A stretch of DNA of 64,000 nt from Lycorma delicatula (GCF_047948215.1 NC_134456.1:82290515-82354514); one strand, 5' to 3'. Shown: positions 34,440-46,440, counted from the stretch's first letter. Translations and numbers: made by a program. The notes: generated by a model from the letters alone, not told the origin.

Positions 34440-34725
34440 AGAAATAGTCTTGTGACGCCATTAGTGGGTTGCTTCAGGAGTAGAGCGAATACGTTCAATC
34501 TGTTAACAGGAGTGGTTTGGCGATGGAAACTTTCCCTCCATCCATAATCATCCTGACCCACGTGACTCCGTTCCTAGACCGACGGACTTTACCGAAGATC
34601 GTCTTTTAGATCCTTTAAAGCTGATAACACAATACAGTCATCAGTTTGGCCGCTGTCAGGATGCCATCGATGCAATGCTTCGGCAGACATTTCCATCAGT
34701 GTATTAATACACTGATTGCTAAATA
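34440..34725 (-). mobile_element. Dispersed repeat family G, fragment
   Basis: In the orientation of the 57-kb copy, this contains AGGATGCCATCGATGCAATG and GGCAGACATTTCCATCAGTG, which match GGGATGCCACCGATTTAAATG and GGTAGACATTTACATCGGTG there. Other weaker blocks also align. Strand is given relative to the copy at 42965, taken as plus. Noncoding. Confidence 0.55.
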
Positions 34726-34798
34726 AGAATCCTTTTTTTTACTGCTAAATATTAATTAATAATCCCTTTCTTTTGCTATTAAAATTAGTAAATAATAA

Positions 34799-35123
34799 GT
34801 CTGCACCTGACCAACACGAGATATGTTCTAACGAATCGGGATTTTCCGCTAGTAATCGATACATTCCGGTGCCTGCTTTTTGATATTAGTTCATTATTTT
34901 ACGACGAGAAACAATCACACAAATAAATTAATATATTATTAATACATATTTTGCATCTATATCGATTAAAGAAATAAATTAATATATATTACAAGTATAA
35001 ATATTAACAAGCACAAGTAATAAATATATAATAATATAACAGGTATACACCTTACCACCACGAAACATGTACTAACAGTTCGGGATTTTCCGCTAGTGAT
35101 CGGTACATTCCGGTGCTAAACTA
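34799..35123 (+). repeat. Direct repeat pair, about 82 bp, 240 bp apart
   Basis: 34799-34880 and 35040-35123 share CGGGATTTTCCGCTAGT, ATCG-TACATTCCGGTGC and flanking bases, separated by AT-rich DNA. They may be two ends or two copies of one element. Confidence 0.7.
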
Positions 35124-35569
35124 AGGGAGACAGACAAACAGACACATACAAATGCACTTTAGTAGGGAAGGATAATCCTTATTAATTTATTCTACCTCTT
35201 ATTAATATTTCTTTGTATTCATCTATTCACATATATTCCGAAGTGTAAATACGTTTGTACTACTTATTAACATTCATGTGAGAAAGGTCACGTGTGCAAT
35301 TTTAACTGACATCCTACACGTTTAACAATGAATGTTTGGCCTCCCTTATTCCAACTGTGCATTAACATCACGTAGAACAGGCATATTTGATTTCCATAAA
35401 ACTCGCTAATGAGGCTACTACCCTGGTTTACATTTCGTTTAAGTTTGGTTTTGAAAAAAAAAGAGGGTATGTGTACCCTCTTTTGGTGAACGAGGCATAT
35501 TAATGGCATACATATCTGAAAGCATAAAACCAGTTGTGGTATAACAAACCCAGATAATTTACCGTTTGA
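35124..35569. other. AT-rich stretch, nothing recognised
   Basis: A 73-codon minus-strand frame covers part of it, with no recognisable motif. GAGGGTA and TACCCTC form a short dyad near 35461-35482. Confidence 0.45.
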
Positions 35570-35586
35570 TTTTTCCTGCTCTATCT

Positions 35587-35870
35587 TTCTTTTTTTGTTT
35601 AGCCTCCGAAACCACTGTCAGGTATTCAGAGGATGAATGAGGATGATATGTATAAATGTAAATGAAGTGTACTCTTGTACATTCTCAGATCGACCGTTAG
35701 TGAGATGTGTAGTTAATCGAAACCCTACCTCCAAAGAACGCCGGTATCCAGATCTAGTATTCAAATCCGTATAAAAGTAACTGCCCTAAGTAGGATTTGA
35801 ACCTTAGAACTTTCGACTTCGAAATTAGCTGATTTGCGATGACGATTTCACCACTTGACCGATCCGGTGG
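35587..35870 (-). mobile_element. SINE family A, with 17-bp perfect TSD
   Basis: A minus-strand copy from the tRNA-like head (ACCGGATCGGTCAAGTGG; B-box-like AGGTTCAAATCCTAC) to the GGAGGCTAAACAAAAAAAG tail. TTTTTCCTGCTCTATCT occurs identically at 35570-35586 and 35871-35887, which fixes both ends. Confidence 0.95.
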
Positions 35871-36074
35871 TTTTTCCTGCTCTATCTAATGCTCCAAAAT
35901 GTTTCTATTCAGATCTTGATTTAAATGTTAATATCCAAAAGGTAAAATCATAATTTTTCTATATTAGACCTAATCATGACATTTTTAAAATAAAAATTGT
36001 TTAGAATCTTGTCTATGTGTTCCAAGTTGTACAAAGTCTCCTTTTTTCTATGAATTAATCACAGGAGCTTACAG

Positions 36075-36205
36075 AAAATATGGAAGCTACGTGGGAATAT
36101 GGAAATGGAATTTTGTAGCGTATGACAAATGCCATTGTTTGACCGGGTTTCGAACCCGGCACCCTCGGATAAAAGGGCGAGACGCTACCACACTGCCACG
36201 GATTT
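36075..36205 (-). mobile_element. SINE family B, subtype 2 fragment
   Basis: On the minus strand this has a tRNA-like head with the B-box-like GGGTTCGAAACCCGGTC. The tail, with AAATTCCATTTCCATATTCC, defines subtype 2. Confidence 0.82.
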
Positions 36206-36329
36206 AAGTAACTTGGGGGTATACTTTTTTAATCTTTAGATCCTTAACCGTATTAAAAAAATTACAATTTTAGAAGTGGTTAAAAGTTAAATTTTAAATA
36301 ACTAAATCTTTTTTTTAATGTTTTTCTTC

Positions 36330-36735
36330 TCCCCCGGGCCGGATCCTGCAACTATGTATTACACTGCCCAGGGAAGTGTGTACTTTACTCTAACGGGTCT
36401 CCACGTATTGGCCCGCCGGTTGGATCTCACTTTAGCCTGTCTCAAACCCCTAGAGTAGGATCCACCAGGACCAGTATGCCGTCCCTGAGGTCCAATCCGG
36501 GAGCCGGGTCTCAGTCTTTATGTCAATGCTTCTAACGGGGATACCCCGAGTGGGGCAAGCACCTATGAACGGCAGCTCCGCAGAGGGCTGTTCCTCATCC
36601 TTTCCAATCCTTCTCCTTTCGAATGCAAAGGTATCAAAACTCTTGGAGCTCCGCAACATGGTGGCGATGATGTTTTCCACTCTGACCCGTCCGGTAATCG
36701 CAAAGCAAGCTAGGCGGTATTCATGAATACTGTCT
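36330..36735 (-). pseudogene. Probable LINE ORF2 C-terminal remnant
   Basis: GC-balanced island. The minus-strand frame 36450-36680 begins MENIIATMLRSSKSFDTFAF, resembling the 'N-I-x-x-M-L-x-S' helix close to the C-terminus of R1-type ORF2, followed by apparently noncoding 3' sequence toward lower coordinates. The zinc motif that should precede it is not seen, so this is a tentative assignment. Confidence 0.45.
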
Positions 36736-36949
36736 AAATTCTACTATTTAACACAAAAACCATAAAAAAATACTAAAATAAACCTGGTAAAATAGGATTT
36801 GAATAATATTTTAATATTCGGATAGCTATCCTCAATATCAAAAACCATCCCGTGATAGAATAGTAAGAAAAGTGAGACGTTTATTGTTCGATTTAGAATA
36901 CAGTTACCATGTAATGTATTATGTTATGTACTGTATATGTATATACAGT

Positions 36950-38375
36950 ACTGCGCAGTGCATGTGAGGAAGCGATTGATAGATTATGCAAACTGATGTG
37001 TAATATTTACGAAAAAGGGGAAGTTCCGACAGATTTCTAAAATAGTGTTATAGTCGTGATACCAAAGAAAGCAAGAGCAGATAAATGTGAAGAATACAGA
37101 ACAATTAGCTTAACTAGATATGCATAAAAAATCATAACTAGAATTCTGTACAGAAGAATTGAGAGGAGAGTGGAAGAAGTGTTAGGATAAGACCAATTTA
37201 GCTTCAGGAAAAGTATAGGGACAAGGGAAGCAATTTTAGCGCTCAGATTATTAGTAGAAGGAAGATTAAAGAAAAACAAACCGACATACTTGCCATTTAT
37301 AGACGTGGAAAAGTCGTTCGATAACGTAGACTGGAATAAAATGTTCAGCATTTAAAAAAAATTAGAATTCAAATACAGATATAGAAGAACAATTGCTAAC
37401 ATTTACAGGAACTAAACAGCAACAGTAATAATTGAAGAACATAAGAAAGAAGCCGTAATAAAAAAGGGAGTCTGACAAGAATGTTCCCTATCCCCGTTAC
37501 TTTTAATATTTACATAGAACTAGCAGTTAATGATATTAAAGAAAAATTTACATCCGAAGTAACAGTACAAGGTGAAAAGATAAAGATGCTACGATTTGCT
37601 GATAATGTAGTAATTCTAGCTGAGAGTAAAAAATATTTAGAAGAAACAATGAACGGCATGGATGAAGTCTTACGCAAGAACTACCGCATGAAAATAAACA
37701 AGAACAAAACGGAAGTAATGAAATGTAGTAGAAATAACGAAGATGGACCAATGAATGTGAAAATAGGAAGAGAAAAGATTATGGAGGTAGAAGAATTTTG
37801 TTATTTGGGGTGTAGAATTACTAAAGATGGACGAACCAGGAGCGATATAAAATACTGAATAGCACAGGTGAAACGAGCCTTCAGTCAGAAATATAATTTG
37901 TTTATATCAAAAATCAATTTAAATGTCAGGAAAAGAATTTTGAAAGTGTATGTTTGGAAAGTAGCTTTATATGGAAGTGAAACTTGGACGATCGGAGTAC
38001 CCGAGAAGAAATGATTAGAAGATTTTGAAATACGGTGCTATTGGAGAATGTTAAAAATCAGATGGGTGGATAAAGTGACAAATGAAGAGGTGTTGCGGCA
38101 AATAGATGAAGAAAGAATCATTTGGAAAAATATAGTTAAAAGAAGATACAGATTTATAGGCCACATGCCTTAATAGGCATCCTGGAACAGTCGCTTTAAT
38201 ATTGGAGGGACAGGTAGAAGGAAAAAATTGTGCAGGCAGGCAACGTTTGGAATATGCAAAAAAAATTCTTAGGGATGTAGGATGTAGGGGGTATACTGAA
38301 ATGAAACGACTAGCACTAGATAGGAAATCTTGGAGAGTTGCATCAAACCAGTCAAATGAGTGAAGACAAAAAAAA
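36950..38375 (+). pseudogene. RTE-like reverse transcriptase remnant
   Basis: A 5'-truncated ORF2. In frame order: PKKARADKCEEYRTISLTRY (start of the RT fingers), DQFSFRKSIGTREAILALRL, FIDVEKSFDNVDW (motif A with its aspartate). The open 125-codon frame 37481-37858 contains the motif C box. After it come EEFCYLGCRITKDGRTRSD, a GSETWT segment and VTNEEVLRQIDEERIIWKN. Motif C reads FADN (37595-37606) where FADD is usual, so the second catalytic aspartate is lost. At least six stops and frameshifts confirm it is dead. The endonuclease is absent. Confidence 0.87.
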
Positions 38376-39541
38376 ATTGTACATGTTAATTTATTGAACA
38401 TCAATAAGTCATACCTATTAAAATATAGTAGAAATTTAATCTTACAAGTGCACCTGTTACTGTAGGAACTTACTTTATATTGATCATCATTAATTTCAGA
38501 GAAAGTATTCTGAGTGATACCTCTTTTACTTTATATGTTTCATCAATAATATACTCCTAAAATATATATTATACGGAATGTTATGAAAATCGAGTTAGAC
38601 AGTTATAAAATACCGAGTTAGAGAATTAATTATCTTAATTTAATTATTATCATTATTTACTACATATTACAAGATTTATTATAGATATGTTTTCTTAAAG
38701 AAAAAATTATAGATGAACTAATAGGTGAAAGGAATCAGACTTGACCTGGAATTAAACTTCAAGTAATACAAAATCCACTAGCTACAGGAAATTAAAAAAC
38801 ATACAGAGTCTAACGGATAGGCCAGTTTTATTATATTCACTAACTTATTTTAGAGCGAAAGTTACAGGCAAGTTTAACAGACGTATTTGACTAATTCGGA
38901 ACACACAATTTACTTTTTCAGGAGTTTCATTTTTCATTAAATTATTTTAAATTTATGAGGAGGTATTCAACTGGAATTATTCAGTGACAATCTAGAACGC
39001 TGTACTTGATGTTTTTATTAAATAATTAAATAATAATGACAAGTTTTATTAAGTAATAGTCTCTTCAAAGCAATTTAAATCATATCATCTCATAAAGTGA
39101 ACACTAAATTAAGAAAAAAATCAAGCGAGTCCATATATCTTGTTATACGATCGTAATAAGTTAATTCTTGACATATGTAGCGTATGTAAAGTACAGTAAT
39201 AATCAAGACACGAAGTCAATTAAAATTATTACATTATCTGAAGTTAAGTAATCATAATACATGTCTTTTTTTTACCGCTATAAAAGAAAGTGTATTTTGT
39301 AATCGCTTTAATTACTTATGTAGCGAAAGGTTAACTAAATAATCATCTACTATTTCCTTTAATCATCATGTAATTTCGTTTTTCTTAAGTGATTAGCAGG
39401 CATTGCAACATGTAACTTTATAAGAAAAAATGAAAAAAAAAATTATAAACACAAAATATAAAATTATCGTTTTATAAATATGTATACAACTTACTTACAC
39501 AATTTTTTTTTTTAAATTAGACGACGGAATAAACTTTTTCG
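38376..39541. other. AT-rich stretch, nothing recognised
   Basis: No supported feature. Confidence 0.5.
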
Positions 39542-39599
39542 TAAATAAATTGACCATGTGTTCTATAGAAATTATCGCTGTTCATTCTCTTCATATAAA

Positions 39600-41760
39600 T
39601 TTTACTTTCCCGTCTAGAGAGCGCTATAGCAGAGCTGTATATCTAGAAAGGAAAAAAGTATTGCAGTCGTTTCAATTTGGGCATATGTGGTTTTCACCGG
39701 ATCTTGATGTTTTGACACCTACAGAACCCAAAAACTAAAAAAAAAAAAAATGGATGGAAATTTTCCGGATGTTAATGTTTACAATCGGCCTTTAAATCAC
39801 CTTATATCTCCAGAACTATCCAACCGATTTTGACCAAATTTGGTCAAATTATTTCTATATATCAGGCATTGAATCAATTAAATTTTCAAAATAAAAAGAA
39901 CATGGGGTTGAGGCTGTAGAGCAAGGTCACCCTCAGTATTTCGAGATTTCGTCTAATTTAGGTCATATTTTCTTAGGCACGCTTGTTATCAATTAAAGAA
40001 TAACAATATTTTCCAAAAAAAATGTTTTGCAAAATCGCACCTTCACCCAAAAAAAAAATGATCTAAACTACTGCTATGTTGTGACGTCACAGGTGAGCGG
40101 TAAAATTAAATAAACTAATACAATTTAAAGTGTAAAAAAAAAACTCAGTTTTGCTGGAACTCGAACTTGATCACCGGGTTGACTCGGACCTGATGCATTA
40201 AGCGTCGTGGCTACATCAGTCTTCCGTTCAAGCGAAATTTGTTCTTTGTAAGTTTTTTTTGTTTTTTGTTGTTTGTGGGCGAAAAACGCCTGGGCGTTAT
40301 CATCGCCCGGAATTTTATTAATAAAAGGGTAAAATAACTCCAAAATAATAAAGTTTGTAAGGTGTAAATGTAATATTAATCATATAATAAAAATTTATTA
40401 AAACAAGCCAGGAAGGCAAAATAAAACTCAAAACTAATACCACAGACGAAGTTGATAAAATATTAAAGTTAAAATAATCGAATAAAACTATATAAAACTT
40501 ACCTAATTCCGGGTTGTGCAAAAGTCCTCTCCCCGGATAGTAAAATTAAATACATAGAATCAAAAAAATCAAAATTGAAAGTAAAGGTTAAATTTATTAA
40601 AAAAACTCTTCTAACAGAAAAACATATATATGTTTTTCTGATAATGTTAAACTCTTTGCAGTAACCTGGTACTATGCAAAAAGAGAAACATCCGGTCCGA
40701 AATTCTGTTATTATTGCACAAGATATCACGGATGTTTCTAGGTATATTAAACTGAGGACGCAACGCCGCATAACATATGCAGTCCACGAGAATGTGGTGC
40801 ACAGTCATGTGGCAGTTGCATCGTGTGAATAGGGGTGGGTCTTCTCCTGACATTAGGTATTCGTGTGTGATCCTCGTATGTCCTAACCGTAACCGGCAGA
40901 GGACCACTTCCTCACGACAAGATTTTCTGCAAGAGGAGCCCCATGGCAACACAGAATCTTTAATCCGTCGGAGTTTATTATCGACTGTAGTCGCCCAGTT
41001 GTGAAATTATATTAGTTTGTGTCGACCATCGCCGCTAGTATTGCCACACTCGCGCGAATTAAATACGGTATGCGCGCGCGATTTATTTTGAATTATCGAA
41101 TTAAATAAACGAAAAAATATTATGTTTAAATAAAATGATAAATTATTTTAATTAATTTCTCAGATTTTTTTTTGATTTCCTTAATGTGCACGTTGCAATT
41201 TGTTCAACTGGTGAATAATAAGAAACAACCCCCGAAGGTCAAGTGAGATGAGGATAATATGCATGATATATAAATGAAGTGTGGTCTTGTACAGAACCAG
41301 GCCGACCATTCCTGAGATGTTTGCTTAATTGAACCCCAATTACCAAAGTACACGGTACTTATCTACTGTCTAATACTCAAATCCGTGTAGAAGCAACTAA
41401 CTTTTACAAAGATTTATACATCAGAACCTTTGTTCTGACTTGTAAAATCAGTTTTAAATAACTAATTTGCAACGACGAGCCATCCTCAATCATTAGACCA
41501 GGCCGGTGGGCTGTTAATTGTTATTATGATAAATAATAATCTTATTTTTATTAATTTACGTTCTTTTTTTTCTTTTTACGTCATTTCTGACGCTAATCTT
41601 TTGGAGAATTATGGTGCTTTTATATAAATTAATAATGTTGTTTAATATTTAATATCATTTTAAGTTCTGTGTGTATAACGAGCATCAGAAACAACCCACA
41701 GTTGTAGGACTTTCCTGGAGTCGCGTTCCGGGAAAGTCCTACATCTGTGTTGTTAGATTT
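39600..41760 (+). mobile_element. Element C, long composite copy with LINE insertion
   Basis: Element C head and core (39600-40250) are interrupted by a LINE at 40255-40996 and resume at GTTGTGAAATTAT. They continue with the GTATGCGCGCGCG tract and the SINE-A-like module (41225-41513). A tail follows, with GAGCATCAGAAACAACCC and a strong hairpin (41697-41749) whose arms read GTAGGACTTTCC and GGAAAGTCCTAC. Imperfect 63-bp direct repeats at 39542-39604 and 41765-41827 bracket the copy. Confidence 0.78.
40255..40996 (-). pseudogene. I-like LINE C-terminus and 3' UTR, inserted in element C
   Basis: The minus-strand frame 40647-40952 contains CRLRLGHTRITHEYLMSGED followed by C-x-C-x3-TVHHILVDC, the zinc-type C-terminus of I-like ORF2. 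Several hundred bases of 3' noncoding DNA follow, ending in a nested hairpin (40277-40308) and an A-rich tail with CAAAAAACAAAAAAAA. The insertion splits AAGTT/GTGAAATTA of element C; only about 4 bp (AGTT) are duplicated. All catalytic domains are absent. Confidence 0.85.
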
Positions 41761-41827
41761 TTTGCAAATAAACCGACTATCTTTTCTACAGAAATTATCG
41801 CTGAACCTCCTCTTCATATAAATTTTA

Positions 41828-42359
41828 AGTTGGTAAGCAAGTATAACTAAAATAATTATTGCGTCAATTGATAACATTATCATTTAGTTGGCTTTGAAAT
41901 ATTTACGCCAATGTATTATTTTTTATTATTGATTTTGGTGTCTAGTAAAATATTTATTTCGAGATTCATATTACTAAAAAAAAAAATAATGTTTGTTCCT
42001 TTTTTTTTTATTTGGTTAGCCTTAAAAATTTATTAAAAGAACATTCAAACTTTTTCTACTACTCGTATTATTAACAGTAATACGATAATAATTTCTGATT
42101 AAAAAAGATACAAGAAATTATAGTGTACATAGATATAAATGTTATGTTACAACATATATAGTATTTAAATGAATATATATACATACATGCATACACCTAT
42201 TTAAAAAATCATGTCTAAAATGATGAGGTTGACCATACTAGTTTTAAATCAGCTTTAGATTATAGCTACGTGTGACAAATTTTTCATTTATTTAACAGCA
42301 TAACGAAAATATTTGCCATTACATTAGGTATCTAATTCTAAATATGTGTTATATGTGTG
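41828..42359. other. AT-rich stretch, nothing recognised
   Basis: No supported feature. Confidence 0.45.
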
Positions 42360-42770
42360 CAACAGGTACGAAGCTAAACGTACCAAAGGAGCCAGAGAGC
42401 TTGCGAGGATCAATTCTGGTTTTAATCTGCAAGTTAATTGGAAAACTGAAGGGGATGGAACATAGTTGTTGGCTATCTTAGATTCTTAAAACTGCGGAGA
42501 ATGGCTGAGGGAGTCTGGTGATATAGATGTATAGATAATTCTATTTACAACCAGAGTTGCTATACAGCAAACCTGAACGTCGCTAGGGGCCCACTTGGGT
42601 GCCTACTTCGCCAAGGTATGCGTTTTGGCATCGAGCCCTGGTTAGTTTAGATATTCGTTATTAGGATGAGATGGATGCGCGGAATACTTTGTGATGGAGC
42701 TGCAGTGTTGAAGGCGTTGACCTTGCTCCCGAAAGCAAACCAAAGCAGAAAGAGAGAGATAGAGTATGTT
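42360..42770. other. Moderate-GC segment, unclassified
   Basis: Balanced composition. On the plus strand a short frame contains ARELARINSGFNLQVNW, but no domain is recognised and stops follow quickly. It is likely part of a retroelement 3' region. Confidence 0.35.
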
Positions 42771-42964
42771 TTCATTAAAAGCTTATTAAATTGGTGAATC
42801 TGTTTCTTGATTTTTAAGCAAATGAAGAGAACTTTGACTAAATTGAATTGGACGAAATTGTCTTTGTTGCGACTAACACTTGTTTTCTTGGTACGAGGAT
42901 GTTATTTTTGGTGTTTAAAACTAAATCAAGTAATGATCTGAGTAAATAGTCTAATTGAAGTTAG

Positions 42965-43330
42965 ATATAGGAAATGTTTTGTGTGAAATCTTCGGTGTTA
43001 GAGGAAGGTGAGGATCGTGCTTCCGCGAACCGGTAAATTTGATAGATGAGGGTTGTAAGTTATGGTAGGTATCGTGGTTGGAAGAGGCCATACAAAGGCG
43101 GTAGTAGTAGGTTGTGTAAATATACTGATAGAAATGACTGTCGAGACATTTGCGTCAGTGGCATCCCGACAGAGGCCAAATCGATGACCGTGTTGTGTTA
43201 TCAAGTTTAGAGGGTTTAAAAGACGACCTCCGGTAAAGCCCATCTGGGTTACGAACAGAGGGGACGATGTGGCAATCGGGATCATCACAAGACGTGGGTT
43301 TTCCCTACGAGGGTCAGAGTAAGTAGGTCA
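42965..43330 (+). mobile_element. Dispersed repeat family G
   Basis: This aligns with the reverse complement of 57210-57600. Landmarks are CGTGCTTCCGCGAACCGG, GAGACATTTGCGTCAGTGGC, AAAGCCCATCTGGG and ACAAGACGTGGGT. A 96-codon minus-strand frame crosses it but is not shared by the other copies. Confidence 0.65.
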
Positions 43331-43435
43331 TTGTATCAATGCTCTCTGTTTTGCAAAACAGATTTGAAAAAAAAATCTCTTCCGTAGTAAGTCATGTCGA
43401 AACGAGTTTAATTCGTGTGAACTAGATCTTTTCGG

Positions 43436-44062
43436 TAGATTTCATAAGAAAGCTACTTATTGTAATGAGTACCATGATTCGACTTCCGGAAAATTTCGAC
43501 ATATCTTCGCGTTTCACATCCCGCAGACTCCAAAACACCGTCAATTCGAATGTTTATATATACATTTATATTTCACTTTTTTGTGGACACGATAACTGCC
43601 GTAATTTTGCGCCAATCACTTTCAAATTGATACATAAAATATAACGATCCAAAATTTTGATCGAGTTCGCTAATGAGCAGCATCGGACCATGGGGGTGGA
43701 AATGAAGGAACTTTTTCGAAAAAAACAAAATATCCCTATAACTTTCATATTAGGTACAATATCGAATTCGTTTAAAGTTCCTACTATTCTTTGGATAAGG
43801 GCCTAAAACATATCTAAGTAAAGTTTTTTGATATCACCAACCATGGGCCCAGGAGGTGGAAGAAATGGGATTTTGAAGACAAAAAATATCATATCTTGTC
43901 GTAGCATACGACTTTTTTCACATGCACCCACTCTTGTATTGAGTAAATTTGAAGTTTTTCTTAAATTTAAAAGGTGGAAATTTTTTTTATCGTCTACTTA
44001 GCATCGGTGTAATCTACCTCCCGCGTGCCGAAAGGCGGAGGTAGATTGCATCGATTTTTTTA
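43436..44062 (+). mobile_element. Dispersed repeat family D
   Basis: About 620 bp matching 61085-61866 in inverted orientation. Shared blocks include TAGATTTCATAAGAAAGCTA, ATCTTCGCGTTTCACATCCC, TACATAAAATATAAC, TAAAGTT-CTA-TATTCTT and CTTAGCATCGGTG. It ends in CGTGCCGAAAGG. Here the end forms a hairpin, AATCTACCTCC...GGAGGTAGATT (44012-44048). It lacks roughly 120 bp present in the other copy. Noncoding. Confidence 0.82.
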
Positions 44063-45285
44063 TATAGGGTTTTAAACACAATTTCTTCTTACCAAAGTGG
44101 TAAAATCTAAACATAGAAATTTATCTTTTCATTTATCAGTTTTTTGAAAAATTCGTTGTTAAAAGGATTTCAAACAAATATTTAGTGTAAAGATAATATC
44201 TGATAGCTTTATTTTCTAAATGTATTAATTATTTAAACAATTGCTTCACGTGAGTTGCGTACCAGTAACTATTTACGGCTGTTGTCCGTAAATAGTGACA
44301 AGTCAATACGATATCCGGTGACAGGTATGCATTTCTCGATCATGTTGCTTTCTCCATTTTCCGCTTTCAGTATTTTTTGTTGGCCTGAATAAATTATTTT
44401 TGTAACGTTTTATTTAATTCAGCAATATTATCAATTTCTACGTATAACGACAAGTAAAATTATTATTTCATATTATATATGGTTTTTTTAAAATAATTTT
44501 CTTGAATTTAGCTTTGTAATTTTGAATTTAGTTATTTTAATTTGTTAATAAAGTCGATCCAGTATAGTAATTACCTTATAGTTTACAGAGGTTATTCGTT
44601 TTAATATAAACGGAGTCATTAACCGCCAATCGTAAAAGCCATACGACTTGATATTTACTATACTTGTATTATTTAAAAATTAAAAAAATTATTCATATAA
44701 TTTGAATAGATGTAATATTAGACAGAAAAGATAATTTTTCCTAAAACCTAAAATTACATTACGCTTAAAATCTAAATTATTGTTAGCTATTTCATTAGTT
44801 ATATTATTAAAGGAAAGATTAAAAAGTAACGTAATATAACTGTCAATGACGTAATAGTAGACTTGAGAATATGCTTATTGGTTAGGTTGTCTGGAATCCA
44901 GTTCAGGTTACATTAAAATTACAGGTCCTACAATCCAGTTGTTTGACCTTACAGGGTCAACAAAAGTGATTTAACACCGAAATATTATTTTAACATATAA
45001 CCAGCCCACAACTGTTAACTATATTTGTTTATTATTTTTTAAATGAAATTATTTTATTAGTTGAAATAATTATAACATCAAAAAATTTATAAATTAAAAA
45101 ATTTGTATTTATTTTGCTCTTTTTTATTCAATAACAAAATTAATTGTTAAATCTCATAAGGAAATTGTTTTTAATTTTTAGTCTTGACACGTTTAGTAAA
45201 CTTTTATTTTAATATGACTTCAAGATAAAAAAATTGTTTCGGCGGTGCTGAAAATTTCCAGCAAATATCTTAAAACCAATGCCAC
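44063..45285. other. AT-rich stretch with one small hairpin
   Basis: CTATTTACGG and CCGTAAATAG form a 10-bp-arm hairpin at about 44269-44295. Otherwise nothing recognised. Confidence 0.5.
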
Positions 45286-45356
45286 GTACACACACACACA
45301 CACGCGCACACACACACACACACACACACAAGTATATATATATCTGTGTGTGTGTT
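45286..45356. repeat. (CA)n / (TA)n / (TG)n compound microsatellite
   Basis: A CA run with GCGC interruptions, then a short TA run, then a TG run. The CA and TG blocks are complementary and could fold. Confidence 0.92.
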
Positions 45357-45776
45357 TCAAGATTAAAAATTTTGGATTATAAGGCTTCAAATTCTATTTG
45401 AAGGCTTTATCTATTTGAAACCCGAAACATTAAAATTTAAAGATAAAAATACTTTATATATTTAGGTGTATACCGTAGTTAATAAAATCTGAGGGTAGTT
45501 GAAAACTTCGAAGAGCTGCGACTTTTGAATTTTCTAAGATAAAGTTCTCGTCATTTTAAAAGAACCCGATCCTTGTTTGATTAAAATTTTCATTAAATCC
45601 ATTTCCAACCAAAATATATGATCGGTGACATCCCTATGTTTCCCTACCATTATGTGAGAGTTCGACTTTTCTAAAAAGTATTTTTTTTTTAAATTTGATA
45701 GCAATAACTCTCCTGCTATATATTCTTGGCCAAAAAGCCAGAACATACCTAGCCAAAGATATCACCATCCTCTCAG
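45357..45776. other. Unclassified repeat-like sequence
   Basis: Noncoding, with the style of a degenerate transposable element. No partner in the window. A 70-codon minus-strand frame has no recognised motif. Confidence 0.3.
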
Positions 45777-46440
45777 TATAGTAAACCATTAATTGCTCTT
45801 ATGAAGAGAGAAAAATAGCGGTACTTATCGGTTATACAGAACCCCTACTGAAATCCAATTGTTATTTGCGTTTTATTTGTTCTAGGTTCGCAACTTGACA
45901 CGATTAAACTTATATACATATAACTTATTGTATATAATTTTTATTTTTAACGTTAATCCGAGGTTAGCGAGCGTAGGTTATGTTTGATTAGATATTTTGA
46001 TTTCGTGTAATGACGAATCGCGCACGTATATCAACATAACTTTTTTTTTTACATTGGAGGAAAAATGTGGTACCAGACACCCAACAGCCCGTACTGCTGG
46101 GTGTGTGGGCGGGATGCGGGGACCCACTAAAAACCCTCCCCCCTACACCGTCAATATTAACATAACCTAGGATCTCTTTGCACTGTAACCTCGTCTAATT
46201 AACGTTAACTATAGAAATTATATATTTTACTTGATTCGGTGGCCAGTAGACACGATAATAGACACGAATTTCGTGTCTACCGGTCATCGTGACTAGTGGC
46301 CACCGTGCAAAAACAATTGGATTTCAGTAGGAGTCTTGTATAACCGAGTACCAAAATAACTATAAAATATCTTTCATTTTCTGCTACTCTCCTTTCAGTC
46401 GATTCTTATGATAGGAAAGAGAAATACCGGAAGAGTATTT
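45777..46440. mobile_element. Inverted-repeat element with internal palindrome
   Basis: The segment at about 45805-45872 and that at about 46310-46375 are reverse complements (shared core ACAATTGGATTTCAGTAGG and TGTATAACCGA). Between them lies a 69-bp near-palindrome (46237-46305) and a short GC-rich patch (46050-46145). This is consistent with a non-autonomous DNA element of about 0.6 kb. Outer limits are uncertain. Confidence 0.6.
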
